The notes beneath the pieces were generated by a model. It made no database searches and was not told the origin of the DNA. It saw only the letters and a program-made list of their open reading frames with translations. A DNA stretch of 64,000 nucleotides from Chitinophaga sp. sic0106 (GTDB lineage Bacteria; Bacteroidota; Bacteroidia; Chitinophagales; Chitinophagaceae): contig NZ_JAHUWJ010000020.1 of the NCBI RefSeq assembly GCF_019219075.1, positions 1 to 64,000 on the forward strand, given 5' to 3'. The translations under genes were made by a program, and so were the position numbers. How positions within the stretch are numbered: position 1 is the stretch's first letter; the number at the start of each line of letters is the position of its first letter. Below are positions 7,273 through 15,912 of the stretch, piece by piece.

Positions 7273-8922
7273 TTACGGTTTATCCCACCATACCGGTTCC
7301 GACAGGTAAGTAGGCTTCGCTGCATTGGCGTTCGCCTTTAACACCTGATCAATATTGAAATTGATTTCATAGCTGGCCACAGCAAACCGACGTGGGTAAT
7401 CAGTAGGGGCAGGATAACCTTCAATATAAACATGCGATGGCCGCTGATAGCCCTTGTACACACCGGTAGCCACGTTGTACACGCCGGAAGCGTCCGCACA
7501 GTAGTTGTTGCGGCGCATATCTACCCAGGCTTCCACGCTGAACGACAACGCAATGTATTTCTGAATCATAATATGGCTTAGCGTCAGGTTAGCAGCGCTT
7601 TGTACCACAGAGGTGCTTAGCAGGAACTGCTCCGTTCTTGCCGGTAATATACCGAGCAGGTTCATATGCGCGCGTATCCCCGCCTTGTAAGCCGTTAAGG
7701 CCGCGTTGGCATCGCCCTGGCGGAATTTAACTTCTGCCTCAATAAACCTCATTTCCGCATTGGTGAGTAACAGCCCTTTTGCATCTCTTTTCGTATACCA
7801 GGAACCGGTAGACAATACCCGCTGACCGGATGTAGGCGCATAAGGATTTTTCCGTAGCGGAATATACACGGAGTCACCATTTGAAAACTTGTTGGTAGCT
7901 GCTGTATAGCTGGGGTTGGAAGGGCCTGTTTTAGGCAGGTCGGAAGTCATATCCATTCCTTTGGTAAATAACCAGCCGGTATCTACCTGCATGCGTGGCA
8001 GAATGCTGTCCATCCGAGGATCACGCATGTTATTAGCTCCCGTAGGTGCCCCCTGGTAATTATTGGTGAGATAGTCAATGTAGAGTTTGGTGAAGCGCAC
8101 CGTAGTGGCAGTATTGGTATACTGCAACGCTTCTTTCGCTGTATTGGTCACGGACGGGCCCTCGTCCACATACTGGCGGATGCTGCTCTGGTCATCCGTT
8201 TGGGGTGCGTTGGCCAACGCATCCAGCACAGCCTGCGCATTAAAGCTTCCTTTCTTGGTAGTATGCAGCAGGAAACGGGCTTTCAGGCCATAGGCCAGCC
8301 TGATCCACTTATCCACCGAGCCATTGTTGAGTACGTCTGCCTTCGACAGTGGAGGCGCCGCAGGGCCCTGGGTCTTTTTCAGGTCAGCAATAGCTTCATC
8401 CAACAGTGGGATTATTTTTCCCTGAATATATTCCCCGTCATCAAATTTAGGGGTGTAGGTGCTCGCCATGGCAAATTCATCATAAGGCAGCATGCCATAG
8501 AAATCAGCCAGGGTACCAAAGCCCCAGGCCTTGATCACTTTGGCAGCACCGATATAATGCCAGGCTTCTACCTTCTGTGCAGCGGTAATTAACGGGTCCA
8601 CGTTGACAGCGGTATTTACATACCAGCACTGCCATGGCCAGTTGGCGCTGGAAGTGTTGCTGTACCAACGGGTAAGGTTCCAGTTGTTGTTGGTGGCCGC
8701 GTTACTGGCCGGATACACCACCGCTATCTGTTGTGTCAGGAAAGAGGCACGGGTGCCGGAGCTTTCATAACAATCTGAAAACTGGCTGATTAGCGGCGCC
8801 AGCCTCATGTCTGCTGTTGGCACATCGGAAGTGGCGGTGTTAGGATTTTTGTTGACATCCAGCCATTTTTTACAGGAACTAACGGCAACGGATATACTTA
8901 TAAGCAAGAATATTTTTCTCAT
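7273..8922 (-). CDS. SusD/RagB-family surface glycan-binding lipoprotein (SusD-like_2 type)
   Basis: A 549-residue lipoprotein with signal peptide and lipobox Cys17 (AVSSCKKWLDVNKNPN). The LDVNKNPN start and the AKVIKAWGFGTLADFYGMLPYDE segment are typical of the SusD-like_2 branch. The C-terminal half has the usual AEMRFIEAEVKFRQGDANAALTAYKAGI tetratricopeptide-like helices. SusD caps its SusC partner and delivers glycan fragments. It starts 11 bp after the SusC gene, forming a two-gene leftward operon. The neighbouring divergent pectinesterase suggests a pectin-derived ligand (inference). Confidence 0.93.
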   Translation of the reverse strand: MRKIFLLISISVAVSSCKKWLDVNKNPNTATSDVPTADMRLAPLISQFSDCYESSGTRASFLTQQIAVVYPASNAATNNNWNLTRWYSNTSSANWPWQCWYVNTAVNVDPLITAAQKVEAWHYIGAAKVIKAWGFGTLADFYGMLPYDEFAMASTYTPKFDDGEYIQGKIIPLLDEAIADLKKTQGPAAPPLSKADVLNNGSVDKWIRLAYGLKARFLLHTTKKGSFNAQAVLDALANAPQTDDQSSIRQYVDEGPSVTNTAKEALQYTNTATTVRFTKLYIDYLTNNYQGAPTGANNMRDPRMDSILPRMQVDTGWLFTKGMDMTSDLPKTGPSNPSYTAATNKFSNGDSVYIPLRKNPYAPTSGQRVLSTGSWYTKRDAKGLLLTNAEMRFIEAEVKFRQGDANAALTAYKAGIRAHMNLLGILPARTEQFLLSTSVVQSAANLTLSHIMIQKYIALSFSVEAWVDMRRNNYCADASGVYNVATGVYKGYQRPSHVYIEGYPAPTDYPRRFAVASYEINFNIDQVLKANANAAKPTYLSEPVWWDKP

Positions 8923-8933
8923 GGTAGCAGCAA

Positions 8934-11900
8934 TTAGAATTTAAAGTTTAAACCGAAGGCAACTCCTCTCGTAGAAGGTACGCCCACATAGTCGATTCCC
9001 ACTGATCCGGAACCGGTAACGCCGGCGCCGGCAGCACTGATTTCAGGGTCCATGCCGCGGTAATTGGTAAATAACAGCAGGTTATTGCCGGAAATAGTGG
9101 CGGTAGCACCTTTCAGCCAGCCAATACGGTTCACCACATTCGCAGGCAGCGAATACGATAAGGACACAGACCGCAGACGCATCCAGTTCACGCTCTGTAT
9201 GAAAAACGGAGCATTGTTGGCATATATATCGCGGTAATATTTTTCAGTAGCTTTCACCGTACGGGTTACCGGTTCGTACTTACCGCTGGTAGGGTTCAGC
9301 GCCACACCGCTAAAGGTGAGGTCACTGCCACGACCCAACGTAGCTTCGGATAAACCGCTTACCGTCATCAGCCACTCTGTTGCATTATATACATCTCCAC
9401 CAAAGCGGAAATCCCATAGCATGGAGAAGTTGAACGACTTATAGCTAAAGCTGTTGTTGAGCCCACCTATCATATTAGGTTCCCTGTTACCCACCGGTAA
9501 GGTGGTGAGGGAAGAGATGGTAGGGTAGCCGGTATTATAATCCAGGATCACATTTCCACTGGAATCGGTGGCCCATTTGGAACCGCTCAGCCCCATAAAC
9601 ACTCCTTTGTTAAAGGAAGCGGCCTTTCCCGGACCTTCCTGCACATCGGTTACATACAAAATGTTGATAGCGCCAGGCAGCTCTTTCACGCGACCTTTAT
9701 TTTTAGAGAGGTTGAGGGTTACATCCCAGTTGAAATTCTTGTTACGCACAGGGTTGGCGTTAATGGTAAGTTCTATACCCTTGTTTTCAATCACGCCGGC
9801 ATTCACCGATTTCAGGATATAGCCGGTAGCGTTACTCACCCTTGGCGACAGTATCTGGTTCACACTTTTGTTGTTGTATACGGTGAAATCCAGTCCCAGC
9901 CGGCCACCCAGGAAACGCAGCTCTGTACCAAATTCATAAGAGTCGGTATTTTCCGGTTTCAGCTCAGGGTTGCCTTGCTGCCAGTAGTTCCTGTAGCCGC
10001 CACCTATGGTCAGTTCCGGACCAAACAGGCCGGTAGAGGTCACATAAGGATCGGTGTCTTTACCTACACGGGCCCAGGAAGCACGGAGCTTACCAAACGA
10101 TAACACGCTGTTTTTAGGCAGCAGCTCACTGAACACAAAGCTACCGCTCACAGAAGGATAGAAGAAGGAGCGGTATACCACCGGCAGGGTGCTGCTCCAG
10201 TCGTTACGGCCTGTAATGCCCAGGTAGACCAGGTTTTTATATGATGCCCTGAATTCTCCATACACCCCAACCAGCCGCTTCTGGCTTACATTGTCCTGTG
10301 CGTAACGGTTTTTGTTATCCGCGTTATTGAGGGAGATCAGCCCAGGTATAGCAAAATTCTCTGCCCGCACGGAACCGGTTTTAGTATAATAGTCTTCTGT
10401 ATTGTGTCCCAGGAGGAGGTTGAGGTCGAAGTCCTTCACCTGTTTGTGTGCATTGAGCATGAGGTTACCGCTGGTGAAGTTGTAGCGGCGGGTGGTTTCG
10501 GACAGCATCCCGTTTTGCCAGGCTATTTTCACGGCAGATCCCGGGCTGGTGAGACTGGTAAACTGTGTCACGAAGTTATCGATACCGAGGCGGTAGGTGG
10601 CATCCAGCCAGTTAGTGATTTTCACGCTGGCGTAGATGTTACCGAGCATGCGGGTGGTTTTATCGCTTTGCGGACTTCTGTTGACGGTCCAGTTGGCGTT
10701 ATCGATATCATCTTCCAGGGCTACATTAGGGAGCAGGCGGCGTTTGGAGCCGTCGGGATTCAGCCATACCGACATATTGTCGTCTGTAGGCCACGACATA
10801 ATACTTTGGAGATAGCCACTGCCGCTGCCGCCATACAGGCCGCTGCCGGTGAGGGTTTTCTGTGTGTTACTTACCGCGTAGGTAGCGTTTACCCCAAAGG
10901 TAAAGCGGCCCACTTGCTGCTCTCCGTTGAAACGTACGGAAGTACGGTTATAGTCGGTAGTAGGTACAATACCCGTTTGCATGATATTGGAGCCGGAGAG
11001 GAAAAACTTACTGAGCTTGGTACCGCCGGAAATATTGAAGCTGTTATCAAATGCGTGCGCGGTCTGAAAGAAGTCGCCCAGGTTATCGTAGGCCGATTCG
11101 CCGGCGCCGAACTCAGGTCCCCAGGAGAAGTAGGTTTGATCTGTAAACGTGCCGCTGTAGGCGGTACCACGTTTATAGCGGTCCTGTACTTTGGGTAGTT
11201 TGTTGACCCAGTTGGTGGTATACCTGGGTGTAACGCTGATGATAGTATTACCTTCGGAGCCTTTTTTGGTGGTGATTACGATGGCACCGGCAGCCGCTTG
11301 CAGTCCATACAGCGCAGCGGCAGCGGGGCCTTTGAGCACGGTGATGGATTCCACGTCTTCGGGGTTGATATCCATAGCGCGGTTGCTGTTGGTGGTAGAC
11401 ATGTTCACGGAGCCATCGAAGGCGCTGTTATCGCCCTGACCGGTGGAGTTGTTCATTGGTACTCCATCGATGATAAACAGGGGTTGGTTGTTACGTTCCA
11501 GGGAGGTACCACCGCGGATGATAATGGAGGCCGAGGAGCCAGGGGCGCCGCCTGCATTGGTGATGTTAAGACCTGCAATTTTTCCGTTCATGGAGTTGAT
11601 CAGGTTGGCATCTTTGTTTTTCATCAGCTCATCCGCCTTGATGTCCTGCACGGCATAGCCGAGGGCTTTGCGTTCTTTTTTGATACCCATGGCGGTAACG
11701 ATCACCTCGCTGAGTCCGGTACGTGTGGGCATCAGCGTTACATTGATGGTGGCTGCTTCGCCAACGCTGATGGTTTGGGCGAGGTAACCGATGTAGGTGA
11801 ATTCAATCGTTTGCCCGGCGTTTGCCTTGATCGTGTATTTTCCGGAGGCATCCGTGACGGTGTTGACATTGCTTTCCCGGATACGCACGGTGACCCCGGG

Positions 11901-12023
11901 CAGCTGTACCTTTTCATCGGAGATGACGGTGCCGGAAATAATTTTTTGCTGCGCCACTGTGAGATTGGGCAACAGGAGTGCTATTAACGACAGGATCGTC
12001 AATAACCTGAGTGTAGTTCTCAT
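8934..12023 (-). CDS. SusC/RagA-family TonB-linked outer-membrane transporter
   Basis: A 1029-residue protein: signal peptide (ends at VAQQ), a CarboxypepD_reg-like beta-sandwich (about 28-105, GTVISDEKVQLPGVTVRI), a plug domain (about 115-250, including IIIRGGTSLERNNQPLFIIDGV and ESITVLKGPAAAALYG), then a 22-strand barrel ending in the aromatic GVAFGLNFKF. It imports oligosaccharides across the outer membrane with TonB energy and pairs with the downstream SusD. There is no STN domain, so it does not signal to an anti-sigma factor. Confidence 0.95.
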   Translation of the reverse strand: MRTTLRLLTILSLIALLLPNLTVAQQKIISGTVISDEKVQLPGVTVRIRESNVNTVTDASGKYTIKANAGQTIEFTYIGYLAQTISVGEAATINVTLMPTRTGLSEVIVTAMGIKKERKALGYAVQDIKADELMKNKDANLINSMNGKIAGLNITNAGGAPGSSASIIIRGGTSLERNNQPLFIIDGVPMNNSTGQGDNSAFDGSVNMSTTNSNRAMDINPEDVESITVLKGPAAAALYGLQAAAGAIVITTKKGSEGNTIISVTPRYTTNWVNKLPKVQDRYKRGTAYSGTFTDQTYFSWGPEFGAGESAYDNLGDFFQTAHAFDNSFNISGGTKLSKFFLSGSNIMQTGIVPTTDYNRTSVRFNGEQQVGRFTFGVNATYAVSNTQKTLTGSGLYGGSGSGYLQSIMSWPTDDNMSVWLNPDGSKRRLLPNVALEDDIDNANWTVNRSPQSDKTTRMLGNIYASVKITNWLDATYRLGIDNFVTQFTSLTSPGSAVKIAWQNGMLSETTRRYNFTSGNLMLNAHKQVKDFDLNLLLGHNTEDYYTKTGSVRAENFAIPGLISLNNADNKNRYAQDNVSQKRLVGVYGEFRASYKNLVYLGITGRNDWSSTLPVVYRSFFYPSVSGSFVFSELLPKNSVLSFGKLRASWARVGKDTDPYVTSTGLFGPELTIGGGYRNYWQQGNPELKPENTDSYEFGTELRFLGGRLGLDFTVYNNKSVNQILSPRVSNATGYILKSVNAGVIENKGIELTINANPVRNKNFNWDVTLNLSKNKGRVKELPGAINILYVTDVQEGPGKAASFNKGVFMGLSGSKWATDSSGNVILDYNTGYPTISSLTTLPVGNREPNMIGGLNNSFSYKSFNFSMLWDFRFGGDVYNATEWLMTVSGLSEATLGRGSDLTFSGVALNPTSGKYEPVTRTVKATEKYYRDIYANNAPFFIQSVNWMRLRSVSLSYSLPANVVNRIGWLKGATATISGNNLLLFTNYRGMDPEISAAGAGVTGSGSVGIDYVGVPSTRGVAFGLNFKF

Positions 12024-12501
12024 GTTAAACGTTTTAGATGTTGGTTGACTTGCAGTTAATACTTATCTGATTATAATAGGAGCATAGTATTTCTTTCTAC
12101 ATACAAAACTTGATTCCACAATAAGCAAATAATTGAAAAATGTTTCTTTGAATCCGTTGTGAATTACAGTTTGGAAAATGGATTTCGCATTGGTACTAAT
12201 ATACTGGCTAAAAATATAATTTTCAAGCTATTTTTTAAATATTTAGGTATAGGTACCCATGACACCTTCGGTGTCATGGGAGGGGGGCCGTGCTGCGCAC
12301 GGCGGGCGCTTTTAAAGGACGGGCTTGAAGGCTTGTGCATGTGCCGGTTCTTTTGAATGGGGATTCGTGCCATTTTCCGGAAGGGAGTGCGCACAGCGCA
12401 CACCCCCTTCCGTGATCAGCCCCCGCCGCAGGCAGGGCTGATCACGGAAAAACCTGCTGAATTTTTAAATTATTTTTCAGAATTTAGGACCTTATCAAAA
12501 A
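12024..12501. other. 478-bp divergent intergenic region with hairpin cluster
   Basis: This lies between the leftward SusC and the rightward pectinesterase, so it must hold both promoters. I see no clear TAnnTTTG box. Its right half (12256-12449) is a GC-rich block of four hairpins described separately. The left half is AT-rich. No credible gene is present. Confidence 0.6.
12256..12449. repeat. cluster of four hairpins with three-base loops
   Basis: Hairpin a: 11-bp perfect arms 12256-12266/12270-12280, loop TTC. Hairpin b: 7-bp arms 12287-12293/12297-12303, loop TGC. Hairpin c: 13 pairs with an internal loop, 12379-12411, loop ACA. Hairpin d: 15-bp perfect arms 12408-12422/12435-12449, whose interior folds further to loop GCA. 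Hairpins c and d share four bases (12408-12411), so both cannot form fully at once. The block lies 53 bp upstream of the pectinesterase. Confidence 0.75.
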
Positions 12502-13539
12502 ATGGGACACGTTATGAACTGTAAGTCAGGTAGCTACTTGATAAGAATAGCTTTATTGCTGCTGCTCTTCGCAGGAACAAAGTTACAGGCGCAAACCGCC
12601 AATCCACAGCAGTACAAGTATGTATTCACGGTGGCAAAGGATGGTTCGGGCGACTTCAAATACATTCAGGATGCGATTGATGCCATGCGGGTATATCCGT
12701 TGATGCCGATTGTGCTGTACATCAGAAATGGGGTATATAATGAAAAGATTGAATTGCCGGCGCCTAATACGGATGTACGTTTCATCGGGGAGAGTGTGGA
12801 TAGTACGATCATTACCTACAACGACTTTTCAGGCCGTGGTAAGCTGACGACCTTTACCAGCTATACAGTGAAGATTTCCGGTAACCGTTTTATTGCAGAA
12901 AACATCACGTTTGTGAATGCGGCGGGGCCGGTAGGACAGGCCGTGGCGTTGTATGTAGACGCAGATAAGGCCGTGTTTAAAAACTGCCGTTTCCTGGGAC
13001 ATCAGGATACGATTTTTACCGGCGGGGAAGGGGCGCGACAACTGTTCGTAAACTGCTACATTGAGGGTACTACGGATTTTATTTTTGGTCCTGCTACGGC
13101 AGTATTCCAAAACTGTACCCTGCATTGCAAGGCTAATTCCTATATCACCGCTGCCAGTACGGCTGGTAAGGCGTATGGCTATGTGTTTGCCGATTGCCGT
13201 ATTACGGCTGATCCGGCGGTAAAGTCGGTGCAGCTGGGCCGTCCGTGGCGGTCAGGTGCCAAAACAGTTTTTTTACGTTGTGAGATGCCGGCGGCCATTG
13301 CGGCGGTAGGGTGGAGTAACTGGAGCAATCCGGAGAATGAAAAAACGGTGTACTACGCGGAATACAAAAGCAGTGGAGCCGGGGCTAATGCTGCCGGTCG
13401 GGTAAAATGGAGCCATCAGCTAAGTGATAAGGAAGCCGCACTATATACCCTTGCAAACATTTTTCGTTTAGCCGGTACCGATAGCTGGTATGAAAGCATT
13501 GATACGCCTGCGTTTCAATGGCCAGCAAAAACAAAATAA
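12502..13539 (+). CDS. secreted pectinesterase
   Basis: A 345-residue pectin methylesterase (CE8) with an N-terminal signal peptide (ends near LQAQ). The parallel beta-helix signatures are all visible: VAKDGSGDFKYIQDAID at 45-61, QAVAL (Gln146), HQDTIF (Asp169), DFIFG (Asp192) and LGRPWR (Arg247). These correspond to the known catalytic Gln, two Asp and Arg of the family. It removes methyl groups from homogalacturonan, releasing methanol. The start may instead be the ATG four codons in (12514). It faces away from the SusCD pair and probably serves the same substrate. Confidence 0.92.
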   Translation: MGHVMNCKSGSYLIRIALLLLLFAGTKLQAQTANPQQYKYVFTVAKDGSGDFKYIQDAIDAMRVYPLMPIVLYIRNGVYNEKIELPAPNTDVRFIGESVDSTIITYNDFSGRGKLTTFTSYTVKISGNRFIAENITFVNAAGPVGQAVALYVDADKAVFKNCRFLGHQDTIFTGGEGARQLFVNCYIEGTTDFIFGPATAVFQNCTLHCKANSYITAASTAGKAYGYVFADCRITADPAVKSVQLGRPWRSGAKTVFLRCEMPAAIAAVGWSNWSNPENEKTVYYAEYKSSGAGANAAGRVKWSHQLSDKEAALYTLANIFRLAGTDSWYESIDTPAFQWPAKTK

Positions 13540-13605
13540 TTTTACTTGGTGTTTCATGAATTACGTAGCATATTTGCATTTTTGCACCAATATTCTTTGT
13601 AGTTC

Positions 13606-15912
13606 ATGAAACACCTGAAGTTGATCCTGCCATTGCTGTTCCCTGCTGCGCTTACCCAGGCCCAGCAAATTACCAATGCTACTTATCTTGATCGTTTTGA
13701 CGGCCTTTTTGCCGAGATAAAAGTTAACAACCGTAAAGTGCTGCTGCACCGTTCAGGCCTGGTTACCATTGATAAAATAGAGAACCAGGGCTACTTTCAT
13801 ACGGTAGTAGGGATTAAGAATAATGCCTGCGGCGCCATCAATTACAGCGGCAAAATCATTGCGCCTTTTACCTTTGATGAAGTAAAGCTTGCCGATGAGG
13901 ACGACGAATACGAGCCGTCTAACAATTACTGCTTCGTTATTACAAAGCTCAATGGCAAATATGGCGCTATTGATACGCTGGGCAATGTCATCTGCAAAAA
14001 TGAATACCAGTTAATTGAGCCGCTGAACGCACGCCTGCTCAAGATCCAGCGCAATGGCCGCTGGGGCTGGGTGGAATTAGCCACCGGCAAAGTGTTACAG
14101 GAACCTGCCTACACAGCAGTGAGTAAGAGTTATGTGAGCCCTTATGTAGAGATAGAAAACAATGGTAAAAAGGGGCTCGCCAAAGAAAGCGGGGAAGTGG
14201 TGGCAACACCGGAATACACCGCCTTTCATTATCCCGGTATAGAAAATAGCCCGCAGTTTGGCTATGAAATAAACGGAAAGATAGGCCTGATGGACCTCTC
14301 CGGAAAGCGACTCACGCCTGCCGAATACACGAAAATACAACGTGGCCCTATAACCGGAACCTTTACCATGACACTCCCCGGCAAAACCGTTATTATCGAT
14401 GCCGCCGGAAAAGTGATGACCGCACCGCCATTCACATCTGCCAGCTCCTTCGGCAGCTTTATGGTGGTAAAACAACAGCAAAAATTTGGCGCCATTAACC
14501 AGGCTGGAAAAATGGTGGTACCCATTGCATACGACGACATCGAAGTGTACACTGGCAAAGGAGAGCCACAAACGCCATCGGCTTCGCTGCAAAAGCGCTG
14601 GGTAGCCCCGGAACCTGCGTATTTCCTGGCAAAGAAGGGCACCTTAACCGAGTTGTTTGACAGTACCGGCAAAAAGTTATTAACCGGCAACTATGCGCGG
14701 CTGCGGGTTTTCGGTTCTAAACAAGGTGCTTTCATCATTACACAGGATGCGAAAGGAAATTCCGCATTACTACGTACAGACGGTACCGTTATTATACCGT
14801 CCGGCTTTGAAATGGTGGTGGATGGCTATTCCAATTCGTACCTGTATAGCGACGGCAGCGCAGGAGCAAAGCAAAGCGAGTATGTGGCTATCGCTGCCAA
14901 TAAACAGATGGGACTCTACCATCTCCCTGAAAACAAAATGGTACTACCGGTGAAGTATACACGCATAGAGTGGCAAAACGAACATTTACTTAATGTAAGA
15001 GAGGGAGAAGATGCATACGCCATGGTGGATGTCAATAACAAGATCGTCAAACCCCTGCAACAGTACGGATTTTATACGGCGGTGGCACCTGACCGTGTCA
15101 TCGAAACGAAATATCAGAAAGACGGAAGAGTGACTACCATGACCGACCTGGAAGGCACGGTACTGTATACACGTAAAAACTGGGATTTTAAGCAAAACAG
15201 CTTTTCCAGGCTACTGCTTCCTCCAGGTAAGGAGCCGGATCATATCCTATTTACGGACGGACTGCTGAAACTATGGGGTATACCGGAAGAAAACCTGTTC
15301 CTGAATAAGAAAGGAGAAGAAGTGAAATTCAAGGAATACGATTTTGTCAGCGACTTCTATAACGGCCTGGCTGTTGCCGGTAAAATGGATGCCGACAGGA
15401 ATGGTACTTATGGGATCATCAACCTGAAAGGTGAAATCATTTATCCCATCACTGCGGCTGATATGAAACAGTTTGACAGCTCGCTGATACTGGTAAAATC
15501 GGACACACTGGAAGGCTTACTGAAAAAGGACGGAAGCGTTTTTTTACCACTGAAATATAAACGTGTTGCCCGCATGAATGACCTGCCTTACTTTAAAGTT
15601 ACATCCAATAAAGGAGAGGGCGTGCTGGACTCCACAGGTAAAGAAGTGATTGCACCTGCCTACCAGGAAGTGTATTACTATAAGGATAACAAGATTTTCC
15701 GGGTGATATCTGAAGATGGTAAGTATGGATTGATTACCCTGGACGGAAAGGTTTTGCTGCCGGCAGTATACGATGAGCTGACTCGTAATTATGGCCATAG
15801 TAGCGGAGCTTTCCCTATTTTTGTAAAAAAAGATAACCGCTATTTTTATATAGATGAGCAGGGAAAGGAACTACCTTACACGGCTGCAAAATCCAAAGGG
15901 TATAATGACTAA
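13606..15912 (+). CDS. secreted WG-repeat protein, copy 1
   Basis: A 768-residue protein with a signal peptide (ends TQAQQ) followed almost entirely by WG (KWG-type) repeats, about 45-60 residues apart, of the form NGKYGAIDTLGNVI or RNGRWGWVELATGKV followed by a PxxY/F turn. WG repeats are binding or structural beta modules; no enzymatic domain is visible. The stop codon overlaps the next gene, which is a similar protein, so the two are translationally coupled and probably arose by duplication. Exact partner and role are unknown. Confidence 0.85.
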   Translation: MKHLKLILPLLFPAALTQAQQITNATYLDRFDGLFAEIKVNNRKVLLHRSGLVTIDKIENQGYFHTVVGIKNNACGAINYSGKIIAPFTFDEVKLADEDDEYEPSNNYCFVITKLNGKYGAIDTLGNVICKNEYQLIEPLNARLLKIQRNGRWGWVELATGKVLQEPAYTAVSKSYVSPYVEIENNGKKGLAKESGEVVATPEYTAFHYPGIENSPQFGYEINGKIGLMDLSGKRLTPAEYTKIQRGPITGTFTMTLPGKTVIIDAAGKVMTAPPFTSASSFGSFMVVKQQQKFGAINQAGKMVVPIAYDDIEVYTGKGEPQTPSASLQKRWVAPEPAYFLAKKGTLTELFDSTGKKLLTGNYARLRVFGSKQGAFIITQDAKGNSALLRTDGTVIIPSGFEMVVDGYSNSYLYSDGSAGAKQSEYVAIAANKQMGLYHLPENKMVLPVKYTRIEWQNEHLLNVREGEDAYAMVDVNNKIVKPLQQYGFYTAVAPDRVIETKYQKDGRVTTMTDLEGTVLYTRKNWDFKQNSFSRLLLPPGKEPDHILFTDGLLKLWGIPEENLFLNKKGEEVKFKEYDFVSDFYNGLAVAGKMDADRNGTYGIINLKGEIIYPITAADMKQFDSSLILVKSDTLEGLLKKDGSVFLPLKYKRVARMNDLPYFKVTSNKGEGVLDSTGKEVIAPAYQEVYYYKDNKIFRVISEDGKYGLITLDGKVLLPAVYDELTRNYGHSSGAFPIFVKKDNRYFYIDEQGKELPYTAAKSKGYND

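Noticed and set aside
10404-11198. 264-codon plus-strand frame inside SusC
   Set aside because: It is the antisense shadow of a well-supported SusC barrel and has no recognisable domain or signal.
12159-12403. short frames on both strands in the hairpin cluster
   Set aside because: They run through inverted repeats, and their translations are Arg/Cys/Gly-rich, as expected from GC-rich hairpin sequence.
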